Of a stretch of 64,000 nt of DNA, positions 25,880 through 34,753 are shown in pieces. The stretch lies in contig CAMTXU010000002.1 in the NCBI GenBank assembly GCA_947085815.1, positions 101,300-165,299 of the forward strand, written 5' to 3'. The translations under genes were made by a program, and so were the position numbers. The stretch is from Fen-1258 sp947085815 (lineage in GTDB: Bacteria > Bacteroidota > Ignavibacteria > Ignavibacteriales > Melioribacteraceae). The notes below the pieces were generated by a model. The model had not been told where the DNA came from, ran no database searches, and saw only the letters and a list, made by a program, of their open reading frames with translations. Within the stretch, counting starts at the first letter, position 1; each line of letters starts with the position of its first letter.

Positions 25880-26224
25880 ATGGAAGATAAAGTAAAATTT
25901 TTTAAAGCATTATCAGATTCCAACCGGTTAAGAATTCTAAAGATGCTGCAAACCAAGCCATTATGCGTTTGCGAAATTACTAATGTGCTTGAACTGGCAA
26001 CATCCACAGTATCGCAGCACTTAAAAATTCTAAAAGAAGCTGGATTCATTTTGGAAGAGAAGAATGGTAAGTGGGTCAACTATCTTATCAATCCGCTGCC
26101 TACTGATCCAAGGATCTCTTCTTTGCTAAGCTCACTGGATTACTGGATTGCCGACAACACTGTTATCACTTCTGATCAGAAACGAGTTTTGGGATCTGAT
26201 AGAAACATCATCTGTTCAAAATGA
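25880..26224 (+). CDS. arsR: ArsR-family arsenite-responsive repressor
   Basis: 114 aa winged-helix protein. The sensing motif LCVCEI (C29, C31) sits at the start of the recognition region as in classical type I ArsR, which releases DNA on binding As(III); the helix-turn-helix continues LELATSTVSQHLKILKEAGF. First gene of the operon, just downstream of a promoter/operator-like sequence, so autoregulation is likely. Confidence 0.92.
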   Translation: MEDKVKFFKALSDSNRLRILKMLQTKPLCVCEITNVLELATSTVSQHLKILKEAGFILEEKNGKWVNYLINPLPTDPRISSLLSSLDYWIADNTVITSDQKRVLGSDRNIICSK

Positions 26225-26271
26225 TTTTTTGAGAAACATTTAGCTAAAAGACGAATTAGTGAGGAAATATA

Positions 26272-26769
26272 ATGTTGAATGTTGAACACAGTGAAATCCA
26301 GCTTGGCGGGAAAATGAATTCGCCAAAGGCAAGCCGTTCGGCGGGAAATAAAAAAATATTGGTACTCTGCACCGGCAACAGCTGCCGAAGTCAAATGGCG
26401 GAAGGATTTCTAAAATCATTTGATGCTGAATTGGAGGTTTATTCTGCCGGAACTAATCCATCAGCTCAAGTTCATACAAAAGCAATTCAAGTAATGATTG
26501 AAGTCGGAATAGACCTCACAAAGTATTATCCTAAGAACGCAGATCGGTTTGTTGGTGAAACATTCGACTATGTAATAACTGTTTGTGATAACGCAAAAGA
26601 ATCTTGCCCGGTTTTTATGGCTAAAGTTGGCAAGCAATTACATATTGACTTTAAGGACCCGGCTGAAGCAACTGGCACTGAGGAAGAAGTTCTAAATGAG
26701 TTTAGACGAATAAGAGATGAAATAAAACGTGATTTTTACAAGTTCTATGAAGAAAATATAAGGGGATGA
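26272..26769 (+). CDS. arsC: arsenate reductase, thioredoxin-coupled
   Basis: 165 aa, low-molecular-weight phosphatase fold. P-loop VLCTGNSCRSQMAEG supplies C33, and VCDNAKESC supplies C105 and C112; the spacings (72 and 7 residues) equal those of the three redox cysteines C10/C82/C89 of S. aureus ArsC. Conserved FKDPAEATGTEEEVL follows. Reduces arsenate to arsenite using thioredoxin. RBS GTGAGGAAATATA precedes ATG 26272. The first 27 residues are a non-conserved extension; ATG 26314 is an alternative start. Confidence 0.93.
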   Translation: MLNVEHSEIQLGGKMNSPKASRSAGNKKILVLCTGNSCRSQMAEGFLKSFDAELEVYSAGTNPSAQVHTKAIQVMIEVGIDLTKYYPKNADRFVGETFDYVITVCDNAKESCPVFMAKVGKQLHIDFKDPAEATGTEEEVLNEFRRIRDEIKRDFYKFYEENIRG

Positions 26770-26772
26770 ACA

Positions 26773-27021
26773 ATGCTGGCAATAAAAGTTTTTGGCTCCA
26801 GCTGTACCAATTGCATGAATCTAAAAAATCTTTACAAACAAGTTGTTTCAAAAAATAATATTGAAGCAACGATAAAAAAAGTAACCGAATTAAAGACCAT
26901 GATGAGTTACGAAATAATGAGCTCACCGGGACTCCTGGTAAATGAAAAAGTAATTCATAGTGACAAACTACCAACAAAATCAACTTTAACACATTGGCTG
27001 ATGAATGTGGAAGGTAACTAA
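26773..27021 (+). CDS. small thioredoxin-like protein (CTNC)
   Basis: 82 aa with a CxxC redox site, GSSCTNCMNLKNL (about 9-21), then a cis-proline-type segment SSPGLLVNEKVI. It belongs to the small redox-active disulfide / MTH895-like group commonly found in arsenic and other metal operons. It starts 3 nt after arsC, so it plausibly supplies reducing equivalents to ArsC; that role is inference. Confidence 0.85.
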   Translation: MLAIKVFGSSCTNCMNLKNLYKQVVSKNNIEATIKKVTELKTMMSYEIMSSPGLLVNEKVIHSDKLPTKSTLTHWLMNVEGN

Positions 27022-27033
27022 TAGAGTAAAAAT

Positions 27034-27354
27034 ATGAATAGTAAAATCATAGATATAGAAGTTCAACATTTTAACGGTTGTCCAAACTCTGCAGAGATGA
27101 TAGCAAGAGTAAGAACAGCTATAGAAGTATTTAATGAACAAATAGAGTACAAAGAAATTCTTGTAGAAACGCCGGAACAAGCGCAGCAGATAAAATTTCG
27201 GGGTTCTCCAACAGTATTGATAAACGGTATCGATTTAGAAAATATGCATGAACCAACTGAAGCAAATCTTGCATGCCGGTATTATATAAATGGATTGCCA
27301 CCTATTAACCAAATAAAAGAATTCATTACAGATCAATTAAAGAAAGAGGAATAA
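27034..27354 (+). CDS. thioredoxin-fold protein in ars operon
   Basis: 106 aa. VQHFNGCPNSAEMIARVR places a single cysteine where thioredoxins have the active site (CPNS instead of CxxC), and RGSPTVLINGIDLE matches the cis-proline segment. A second cysteine is in LACRYYINGLPP. It could bind metalloid or act as a monothiol redox partner; no activity is assigned. Between the CTNC protein and acr3 with 12- and 2-nt gaps, firmly inside the operon. Confidence 0.75.
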   Translation: MNSKIIDIEVQHFNGCPNSAEMIARVRTAIEVFNEQIEYKEILVETPEQAQQIKFRGSPTVLINGIDLENMHEPTEANLACRYYINGLPPINQIKEFITDQLKKEE

Positions 27355-27356
27355 AT

Positions 27357-28409
27357 TTGAGTTCAATTAGGAAGAAACTTTCATTTTTGGACAGATATTT
27401 AACTCTCTGGATATTTCTTGCAATGTTTGTAGGAGTTTTCTCAGGCTACCTTTTTCCCGGAATTGTAAATTTTTGGAATTCATTTCAGAGTGGAACTACA
27501 AACATCCCGATTGCTATTGGATTAATATTAATGATATACCCGCCGCTGGCAAAAGTAAAGTATGAAGAACTTGGCGATGTATTCCGCAATGTAAAAATTC
27601 TTTCTCTTTCGCTCATTCAAAACTGGATTATTGGACCGATACTAATGTTTGTTCTTGCGATTATATTTTTGCAAGACCAACCCGAATATATGGCTGGATT
27701 AATAATGATAGGACTTGCACGCTGCATTGCAATGGTAATCGTATGGAATGAACTAGCAAAAGGTGATACTGAATATGCAGCTGGACTTGTAGCATTCAAC
27801 TCTATTTTCCAAGTACTCTTCTTTTCGATATATGCTTACGTGTTCTTAACTGTAGTGCCTAACTGGCTCGGTTTGCAATCATTCAAAGTTGATATTACAA
27901 TCGGGCAAATTGCAGAGAGCGTTTTTATTTATCTCGGCATTCCTTTCCTTGCCGGAATGATAACCCGTTTTGTTATGCTGAAACTAAAAAGTAAAGATTG
28001 GTATGAAAAGAAATTCATTCCAAAGATTAGTCCAATTACATTAATCGCGCTTCTCTTTACAATTGTTGTAATGTTCTCGCTCAAAGGTGAATACATTGTT
28101 AAGATACCGCTCGATGTTATAAGAATTGCAATTCCGCTTCTGTTCTATTTTGTTATAATGTTTCTTGTCTCATTCTATATGGGAAGAAAAATCGGAGCGG
28201 ATTACTCAAAGACAGCTACACTTTCTTTTACAGCTGCAAGCAACAACTTCGAATTAGCTATTGCTGTAGCAGTTGCAGTATTCGGAATAAACAGCGGAGA
28301 AGCATTTGCGGCTGTTATTGGTCCACTAGTAGAAGTGCCGGTATTGATCGGCTTGGTTAATGTTGCGTTGTGGTTTCAGAAAAAATATTTTTCTTCGGCT
28401 GAAAATTAA
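27357..28409 (+). CDS. acr3: arsenite efflux permease, ACR3 family
   Basis: 350 aa with about ten membrane helices. ACR3 hallmarks: TLWIFLAMFVGVFSGYLFPG at the N-terminus, the conserved cysteine C123 in GLARCIAMVIVWNELAKGD, and FTAASNNFELAIAVAVAVFG plus GPLVEVPVLI near the C-terminus. Extrudes As(III) across the inner membrane, completing the reduce-and-export route with arsC. Starts with TTG 2 nt after the preceding stop; last gene of the operon. Confidence 0.93.
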   Translation: MSSIRKKLSFLDRYLTLWIFLAMFVGVFSGYLFPGIVNFWNSFQSGTTNIPIAIGLILMIYPPLAKVKYEELGDVFRNVKILSLSLIQNWIIGPILMFVLAIIFLQDQPEYMAGLIMIGLARCIAMVIVWNELAKGDTEYAAGLVAFNSIFQVLFFSIYAYVFLTVVPNWLGLQSFKVDITIGQIAESVFIYLGIPFLAGMITRFVMLKLKSKDWYEKKFIPKISPITLIALLFTIVVMFSLKGEYIVKIPLDVIRIAIPLLFYFVIMFLVSFYMGRKIGADYSKTATLSFTAASNNFELAIAVAVAVFGINSGEAFAAVIGPLVEVPVLIGLVNVALWFQKKYFSSAEN

Positions 28410-28569
28410 ACTGCTTAACGGTGCTCTTTCTGGTTTTACGTATTATAAAACAAAATTACAGAAAGAACTATAAAGCATATCAATTAAGGGGACTTCTATA
28501 AACAACAAAAATGATAGGTGGAAATCTGCTTATTCTGCGTTTTTCAGCGTTCTATTAAATAAAAAAATA

Positions 28570-28612
28570 GTTTTGCCATAGGCATCAACATGTGATTAGA
28601 AGCCTCCTTAAG
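28570..28612. repeat. dispersed GTTTTGCCATAGGCATCA repeat copy
   Basis: GTTTTGCCATAGGCATCAAC followed by ATGTGATTAGAAGCC and CTTAAG matches the unit at 14811-14853 over about 43 nt with a few changes. The rest of the 314-bp gap between acr3 and cfa shows only a weak nested inverted repeat (CTTTCTG near 28429 with CAGAAAG near 28459) that may end the ars transcript. Confidence 0.6.
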
Positions 28613-28723
28613 CTATTGCAATTCAAAAAAAATATCTTAGTTTTGATTTGTATAATGTTTTAAAGTTATTAGCTCTCAAAAAAACGGCTCGTAATAATTT
28701 GTAACTTTTACAAAGGAGAAGTT

Positions 28724-29845
28724 ATGGGCTCACGTTATCAAAAACTCGCTGAAGAAATTTTATCTCTCGCCGGAGTGAATATTAACGGCGATAAGCCGTG
28801 GGATATTCAAGTTCACAATAAGGAATTTTACAGAAGAGTAATTACAGAAGTAGAACTTGGAATGGGCGAATCCTATATGGATGGCTGGTGGGAGGTTGAA
28901 AAACTCGATGAAACGATTTACAAAATCATTCGTGCTGATTTGCCAAATAAAATAAAGCATAGTTATAAAGTCGCTTTGCAACTCGCAGGCTTTTGGCTAA
29001 TTAACATGCAAGCACACCATAGAGCTTTTATAATTGGTGAAAGGCATTATGATCTTGGTAACGATCTTTTTCGGAATATGCTCGATAAAAAAATGAATTA
29101 CAGCTGTGCTTATTGGAAAAATTCAAATTCATTAAATGAAGCACAAGAAAACAAATTGGAGTTGATCTGTAAAAAACTTTATCTCGAACCGGGCATGAAG
29201 ATTTTAGATATTGGCTGCGGCTGGGGTGCATTTGGCAAATACGCTGCTGAAAAATACAATGTTGAAACAGTTGGAATTACTGTTTCAAAAGAGCAAGTAG
29301 AACTTGGCAGAAAGTTATGCGAAAGTCTCCCCGTTGAGTTTCGGCTAATGGACTATCGTGATGTAAATGGGAAGTTTGACAGAATAGTGAGCGTTGGAAT
29401 GATTGAACATGTCGGCTATAAAAATTACAAAACATATTTTGAAATTGCTCATAAATGCTTGAAAGATGATGGATTATTTCTTCTTCACACAATTGGCGAA
29501 CCCCGTTCTACAAAAAGCACCGATGCATGGACTCATAAATATATTTTCCCGAATGGAATGCTGCCATCAGTGGCTCAACTAAGTAAAGCAGCAGAAAATC
29601 TTTTTATTATTGAAGATCTGCATAACTTTGGTGTTGATTATGACAGGACATTAATGGCGTGGTATGATAACTTCAAAAATAGTTGGGATAAAATTAAAAA
29701 TAAGTATAACGAACGCTTTTACAGAATGTGGAAATATTTTTTACTCTCTTCAGCCGGCGCATTTAGGGCAAGAAATAAAAATCAGCTTTGGCAATTAGTG
29801 TTATCTAAAAACGGAATTTTGGGAGGTTATTGTTCGGTGAGATAA
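28724..29845 (+). CDS. cfa: cyclopropane-fatty-acyl-phospholipid synthase
   Basis: 373 aa SAM-dependent enzyme methylenating cis double bonds of membrane phospholipids. ELGMGESYMDGWW (about 44), YDLGNDLFRNMLDKKMNYSC (about 108), SAM site LDIGCGWGAFGKYAAEKY (about 160), SVGMIEHVGYKNY (about 227) and RTLMAWYDNF (about 307) are all family blocks. Length matches E. coli Cfa. Strong RBS AAAGGAGAAGTT. It heads a lipid-related group with the next two genes. Confidence 0.95.
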   Translation: MGSRYQKLAEEILSLAGVNINGDKPWDIQVHNKEFYRRVITEVELGMGESYMDGWWEVEKLDETIYKIIRADLPNKIKHSYKVALQLAGFWLINMQAHHRAFIIGERHYDLGNDLFRNMLDKKMNYSCAYWKNSNSLNEAQENKLELICKKLYLEPGMKILDIGCGWGAFGKYAAEKYNVETVGITVSKEQVELGRKLCESLPVEFRLMDYRDVNGKFDRIVSVGMIEHVGYKNYKTYFEIAHKCLKDDGLFLLHTIGEPRSTKSTDAWTHKYIFPNGMLPSVAQLSKAAENLFIIEDLHNFGVDYDRTLMAWYDNFKNSWDKIKNKYNERFYRMWKYFLLSSAGAFRARNKNQLWQLVLSKNGILGGYCSVR

Positions 29846-29957
29846 AGTAACGGCTTACAAGTCTCTTATGGTTTCCTCCTTTTTATATTGAGAGGTTATC
29901 AAATATTTTAGTTGTTCTTTTTGTTAAAGATTATTTGTTCACATAAATAAAATAATA

Positions 29958-30875
29958 ATGTCAAAATTCGGTTTAGCGCTCGGCGGCGGCGGCGCAAGAG
30001 GTTTAGCTCATATTGGAGTTCTCAAAGTTCTTGATTCCGAGGGGATTAAAATAAATTATATTACCGGCTGCAGTATGGGTGCTGTAGTTGGCGGTTTATA
30101 TGCTTATTTCGGTTCTGCAAAAGAAGTTGAAATCTTTATACATGACTTAATTGAACATCCCAAATTTATAGAACTTGGAATTGATAGATTAAATAAAAAG
30201 ATAAAGAAACCGGACAAAAATTATTTCGAACAGTTTTTAGATTATATCGAAATACGGTTTCAAGCATTGAAATCATTGAATAGTCTTTCTTACTTTGATG
30301 AAGAGGCGACTAAAGAGATTTATCAAATATTTCCTGATGTCCAAATCGAAAATCTGCAAATTAAATTTTCTGCTATCGCAACCGATCTACTTTCCGGTGA
30401 AGAAATTAATTTTACAAAAGGGAATTTAAGAGATATAATCCGTGCAAGCTCGGCAATCCCCGGTATTTTCCCTCCGGTTAAATACGAAAATTATTTTCTG
30501 GTTGATGGAAGCGCTTCGGAAAGCGTGCCAGCCGGTAAAGTAAGAGAAATCGGTGCCGATAGAGTGTTGGCGGTAGATGTTACACGCAATTTAAAGGTCG
30601 TTGAGGAACCAAAAAATATTTTTGAGATTCTTTTCAGAACCGAAGATATCACTTCTTACCATCTCTCTATTTTACGTTTAAGGGAAGCAGATTTAATTAT
30701 TCGCCCTCAAATAAAACAACTTACCTGGGCTGATTACGATAAAGTAGATGAAATTATCTCCGCCGGGGCAATCATTACAAAAGCATATTTGAATGATATT
30801 AAAAAACTTCTGAACCGCAATTCATATTTATTAGAATTCGAACATTACCTTAAGAAGCTAAAAAGAGATGCTTAA
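29958..30875 (+). CDS. patatin-like phospholipase (RssA/NTE family)
   Basis: 305 aa. Oxyanion loop GGGGARGLAHIG (9-20), nucleophile S39 in GCSMG and catalytic D183 in DGS give the Ser-Asp dyad of patatin lipases. The size and C-terminal READLIIRPQIKQLTW resemble RssA-type proteins. Likely hydrolyses phospholipid acyl chains. Followed 17 nt later by the phosphodiesterase gene; the two could act in sequence on phospholipid head group and acyl chain removal (inference). Confidence 0.88.
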   Translation: MSKFGLALGGGGARGLAHIGVLKVLDSEGIKINYITGCSMGAVVGGLYAYFGSAKEVEIFIHDLIEHPKFIELGIDRLNKKIKKPDKNYFEQFLDYIEIRFQALKSLNSLSYFDEEATKEIYQIFPDVQIENLQIKFSAIATDLLSGEEINFTKGNLRDIIRASSAIPGIFPPVKYENYFLVDGSASESVPAGKVREIGADRVLAVDVTRNLKVVEEPKNIFEILFRTEDITSYHLSILRLREADLIIRPQIKQLTWADYDKVDEIISAGAIITKAYLNDIKKLLNRNSYLLEFEHYLKKLKRDA

Positions 30876-30892
30876 GCAGAAAGCGATGGCTT

Positions 30893-31708
30893 ATGAATAA
30901 TCTTTTGATCGTTGCACATCGCGGCGCATCTTACGCTGCACCTGAAAACACTATTCCTTCTTTTGAACTCGCGCTTAAAGAAAATGCAGATTTTATAGAG
31001 GGAGATTTTTGGCTTACGAATGATAATGAGATTGTCTGCATTCATGATCCGAATACTAAAAGAGTAACAGGAGGAAAAAATAAATTAAATGTTTGCAGAT
31101 CAACTTTATCCGGATTGAAAAAATTAGATGTCGGAATTTGGAAAGGAGAACAATACAAAGGAACAACCATACCGTCTCTTCAAGAAGTTTTACAAATCAT
31201 TCCTAAAGAGAAAGGCATTTACATTGAAATAAAAGACAATCGTGAAATCTGTATAATAAAACTTGTAGAAATCTTAAAACACTTTTCCATTTCACCGGAT
31301 AAAATCAGAATAATTACTTTTAACCCGGATACTGTTCGGTTAACAAAAAAATATTTACCGGAAATTAAAACTTACTGGCTTTTCAGTTCGTATTTTCAAA
31401 AAATGAAAGGCTTAAAATATCTTGTACAAAAAAAAATGATTCAAACTCTTCAAACAATTAATTGCGATGGCATTGATGTTAAAGCGGGACCGTATATTGA
31501 TATGAAACTTGTAAAATTATTCCGCTATTACCATTTGGATTTTTGTGCTTACGGTGTTAATGAACTTGATGATGCCATTAAATTAATTAATCTTGGTGTT
31601 GGTTCGATTACTACTGATTTCCCGTTGAAGATGAGAAAAGATATTGAAAAGCATTTATTTTATTTAGTTCATTCTGATACAAAGAATAATAAGATAAGAA
31701 GCTTATGA
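30893..31708 (+). CDS. ugpQ: glycerophosphodiester phosphodiesterase
   Basis: 271 aa GDPD TIM barrel: HRGASYAAPENTIPSF (H9, R10, E18), IEGDFWLTND (E36, D38), IHDPNTKRVTGG (H51), IYIEIKD (about 110) and a C-terminal AYGVNELDDA ... GVGSITTDFP. Cleaves glycerophosphodiesters to glycerol-3-phosphate and alcohol. No signal peptide, hence the cytoplasmic UgpQ-like type. Confidence 0.9.
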   Translation: MNNLLIVAHRGASYAAPENTIPSFELALKENADFIEGDFWLTNDNEIVCIHDPNTKRVTGGKNKLNVCRSTLSGLKKLDVGIWKGEQYKGTTIPSLQEVLQIIPKEKGIYIEIKDNREICIIKLVEILKHFSISPDKIRIITFNPDTVRLTKKYLPEIKTYWLFSSYFQKMKGLKYLVQKKMIQTLQTINCDGIDVKAGPYIDMKLVKLFRYYHLDFCAYGVNELDDAIKLINLGVGSITTDFPLKMRKDIEKHLFYLVHSDTKNNKIRSL

Positions 31709-31719
31709 GATTGTCAAAG

Positions 31720-31883
31720 AATCTGTTTATGTGGTTAGTATCTTTAACTTCCACAACCATAGACTTTTTGTTTCGTCTTTAAGATAACTAACAATTTCTA
31801 TAGTGGACCCGGCTGGCGCAAATTTGACTGCGTTGTTAACAAGATTATCCAGAGCTTCTTCATTTTTCCCGGATATTTTTTAA
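31720..31883 (-). pseudogene. histidine kinase ATPase-domain remnant (frameshifted)
   Basis: The minus strand reads EEALDNLVNNAVKFAPAGS then TIEIVSYLKDE, an unmistakable N-box region of a sensor kinase. A +1 shift then continues the homology as VVEVKDTN, the start of the G1 box. No start codon, and stops on both sides. This is a decayed fragment of a kinase; the parent gene's remaining parts are not visible nearby. Confidence 0.7.
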
Positions 31884-32206
31884 TTCGCCGCAAACCCGCT
31901 AATGCTGAACAAAAAATTATAAAAAAGATCGATCAAAGGTTATCCGGAATTCATCTCTGGAGAAGACAGTCACAAGAGTATTCATGGCGGAGTGTGTAAA
32001 AGTGATTAGAGCAAGTGAAACGGCTGCCTCGATCAAAATATTAATCCGGCTATATTTTACACCATCTTCAGTGGAGATAAATTGAAAAGAGAGCATTTAT
32101 AAAGATCAGACGCTTAATTTATACTAAAATTATATTCAGGTTTCAGCTTCGGTCAGTTGCGGCTTTTCAATCCTTTTTATATATTAATAAAAACCACAGG
32201 CTATCC
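31884..32206. other. gene-poor stretch
   Basis: No convincing gene or structured element. A stop-bounded minus-strand reading frame of about 60 codons at roughly 31930-32090 lacks a start and is not recognised. Confidence 0.4.
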
Positions 32207-32473
32207 ATGAGGTTATTTAAACTTTTCGGATTTCAGTTATCCGGTGAAAAAAATAAATGTGACAAATGCAAAAGAATAAGAAGATATAGATTTAGGCGGA
32301 GGTCAATAAGTCTCAGATCTAACGACGACAAATGTTTCTGTCTTTACCAGAAATATTATCTTATGGGTTTTCCGATTGTTCATACAAGGGAGGAATTTCC
32401 GAATTTAGAGCAAGCGGAGGATCGTTATTTGGAATTATATGATAAACGGTTGGTGAATAAGGTTATTAGATGA
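32207..32473 (+). CDS. hypothetical small basic cysteine-containing protein
   Basis: 88 aa, not recognised. Contains CDKCKRIRRYRFRRR (about 18-32), a basic patch with a CxxC pair, and a second pair of cysteines in DKCFCLY (about 41-47), which together could bind one zinc ion. No RBS is clear. It lies in a decayed region, so it may be a real small protein or chance. Confidence 0.35.
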   Translation: MRLFKLFGFQLSGEKNKCDKCKRIRRYRFRRRSISLRSNDDKCFCLYQKYYLMGFPIVHTREEFPNLEQAEDRYLELYDKRLVNKVIR

Positions 32474-32484
32474 AAGAATGTCCT

Positions 32485-32730
32485 TTATATACCCATGTTC
32501 CAAAAGAGTAGAAGCTTAAAGTTAGAATTGAACCAAATCTTGTAACCTAAAAATTCCGCCGCAAATAGTGCCATTCCCTTCTCCGAATGCAATGAACTGA
32601 AGACATTATCTCCATTGTAGATATAGAATGATTCGATTTCAACTATTGAATATGTGAATGAAAGTGAGTAGTATAAGTCCGGTATTATTGGATTGTCTCC
32701 TGGAAAATCTTTTATGCTCGTTAAAGTGAA
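32485..32730 (-). pseudogene. start-less coding remnant (unidentified, beta-rich)
   Basis: An 82-codon minus-strand frame bounded by stops, with amphipathic, aromatic-rich text such as PDLYYSLSFTYSIVEIESFY and ALFAAEFLGYKIWF, typical of strands of an outer-membrane or envelope protein. No start codon or RBS is present, so it is more likely the 3' remnant of a lost gene than a functional one. Confidence 0.3.
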
Positions 32731-32917
32731 TTAAGTGGTGTCGAAGATAAATTCCCATAATTCGAAGAATACTAGATCGACAGTTTATGAAATATCCCGG
32801 AACTTCATTTCTCGAATACTTAAAAGGTAGATTTAAGCTCTATATTGAATTCATTTTCTTGGCGGGGCTTTTTTTTATACTACCAAACTATTTCTGTCCA
32901 AATGGGGGCGCAGAAGA

Positions 32918-33772
32918 ATGACTTCAGTAAATGTTGTAGAGTCAATACCGCTTTTTTCCGGTTTAGATGAAGATACACTTAAGCAAATCTCCCTTATATC
33001 CCTTCAAAAAACCTATCCTCCTCAAAGTATTGTGATACATGAGGGGGAAGAGAACACCACACTTTACTTCATAATCAGAGGTAGAGTTAAATTAACCAGC
33101 ACAAATAATGACGGAAAGGAAATTAATCTAGGAATTCTCTTCAGAAGTGATTTCTTCGGAGATGTAATCTCCTTAAACGGCTTAAAAAATGATTCTACCA
33201 TAACTACACTCTCAAAGACAGATCTATTTCTCATAAGAATAAATGATTTTCAAAAACTTCTTTTGTATAATCCGGTAATTTCCATCAGACTTTTGCAAGA
33301 ATTGGTAAAACGTATCCGCGCAACGGAATTTAAAATTCTGTTGTTTTCTTTTACAACGGCTCAATACAAAGTTGCAGCGGTAATATTACAGATAGCGGAG
33401 AAAGAGGGTAAATTAAACGGCAATAAAATTAGAATTGAGAAGTTCCCCCCCTACTCGGAGATTGCCAATATGGCAGGAATTACAAGGGAGACAGTCTCGA
33501 GGATATTACACCGTTTAGCGAATCAAAAATTAATCGAGTTGAAGAAACTTAAGCTGACTATTCCTGATTTCGATAAATTTTGGAATATGTTCGATTTGAG
33601 TGAATTAAAAGTTGAAGCTTCCGGAAAAAATAATTTTTCGAAAAAATCAAAAGGACATCTTCCGCGAAGGGGGCGTTTTCCAATATTCGCGGCATCGGAA
33701 TTAAAAAAGATTCTCTTAAAATACTCTTATAAAAAAGCAGATCTGGTAAAAATAGTTATCAATAATAGGTGA
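32918..33772 (+). CDS. Crp/Fnr-family transcriptional regulator
   Basis: 284 aa. Cyclic-nucleotide-binding-like domain (about 10-125, with IHEGEENTTLYFIIRGRVKL and FFGDVISLNG) and a C-terminal winged helix with YSEIANMAGITRETVSRILH (about 186). It has no Fnr-type N-terminal cysteine cluster. A basic, lysine-rich tail of about 55 residues (after 230) is not part of the normal family length of about 225. It precedes the polysaccharide region and could regulate it, but no target site is identified. Confidence 0.88.
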   Translation: MTSVNVVESIPLFSGLDEDTLKQISLISLQKTYPPQSIVIHEGEENTTLYFIIRGRVKLTSTNNDGKEINLGILFRSDFFGDVISLNGLKNDSTITTLSKTDLFLIRINDFQKLLLYNPVISIRLLQELVKRIRATEFKILLFSFTTAQYKVAAVILQIAEKEGKLNGNKIRIEKFPPYSEIANMAGITRETVSRILHRLANQKLIELKKLKLTIPDFDKFWNMFDLSELKVEASGKNNFSKKSKGHLPRRGRFPIFAASELKKILLKYSYKKADLVKIVINNR

Positions 33773-33791
33773 GCGGGGAAGGCGCTATGAA

Positions 33792-34073
33792 GTGAGAGGG
33801 AGTCGTACGGGTATTAAACCCAAATTAATATCGTTTATTATAAAGCCTTGCGCTATCGGATTCTTAGGGTTTACTATCTTCTTAATACTTATTTTCTTTC
33901 TGAAAACTCTGCAGAACGCTATAGTAGCGGGGCAGAAGATCACAATTGAAACCGAAGACCTGATATTGGCGATGGTTGGTTTCATCCTCCTTTTCCTGAC
34001 TGCGTTCTTAAAAAACTTTCAGAGCCTGATAACAAAAAGTAATAACCGCGCAATTTCACAGAGGGCGTGGTAG
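33792..34073 (+). CDS. hypothetical two-helix membrane protein
   Basis: 93 aa, GTG start, two hydrophobic segments (about 20-40 and 58-76). Not recognised. It begins 19 nt after the Crp/Fnr gene and could be co-transcribed. Confidence 0.4.
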   Translation: MRGSRTGIKPKLISFIIKPCAIGFLGFTIFLILIFFLKTLQNAIVAGQKITIETEDLILAMVGFILLFLTAFLKNFQSLITKSNNRAISQRAW

Positions 34074-34436
34074 TGATAAGATGTTTATATTTTTAAGGAA
34101 TTATTCCGGACGGCTTTAATTATGACCAGTGGAAAATCATTGTTCAGCACTAATTTGAGATTATTTTTTTAGCGAATATGCTTATTAAAAATTATATTAT
34201 TTCACGGATTTGGGTTCAAAATCATTCCCTGAGAGATTTGGTTCCCGCTTTTGAAAAACCGCTTAGCCGCAAGGCGGTTAATATGGAGCGGGTATGAATC
34301 CGGTAGAAATAGATTAGAAAGAAAACAAAGAATATTAAGATGGCGTCTCTGTTTTTCCCGAATATGTTTGTGATAAATGATGCCGTTATTTGATTAGAAT
34401 AATTTCAAAGTTTATACGATTATTTGATAGAACCAT

Positions 34437-34545
34437 CTGAAAAATTTCACGTCTCGCTAAGGGGAATTGTCCTTAGGACTCCCTTTGAGATGAACGATTT
34501 CGTCATCTTTAGTCGCCGTTCAAGATGAGATCGAGAATTTTTCAG
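34437..34545. repeat. 109-bp inverted-repeat element
   Basis: Terminal arms CTGAAAAATT (34437-34446) and AATTTTTCAG (34536-34545) are perfect, and pairing continues imperfectly inward (CGTCTCG against CGATCTC). The interior contains related GATGA/TCATC segments. It lies in the otherwise empty 34074-34649 gap; no ORF is supported there. Confidence 0.4.
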
Positions 34546-34649
34546 TTATCTCTGATTTTTATCGCTTTGCCGCTTAATAGTTAACAGATTGGTATTATCA
34601 ATTGTTTAGGTTTTACCAATAATGTGACTTACGTGGCGGAGCTGTGCCG

Positions 34650-34746
34650 GCGAGGGGGAAGGAAGAAATAGGCAAGGAGTTGGTAAAGGGATAGAGTAGA
34701 GGCATAGAGCGAAAAGCATGAGTGAAGGGTAGAGGGCAAAGAGTGG
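34650..34746. repeat. heptamer-period degenerate repeat array (left of four-helix gene)
   Basis: Purine-rich on the plus strand; on the minus strand it reads in approximate 7-nt units such as CACTCTT-TGCCCTC-TACCCTT and GCTCTAT-GCCTCTA. It abuts the RBS of the four-helix-bundle gene at 34754 and is the mirror counterpart of the array at 35113-35238. Confidence 0.55.
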
Positions 34747-34753
34747 AATCGTT

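Noticed and set aside
31930..32090. Minus-strand open frame with hydrophobic stretch
   Set aside because: No start codon, no RBS and no recognised family.
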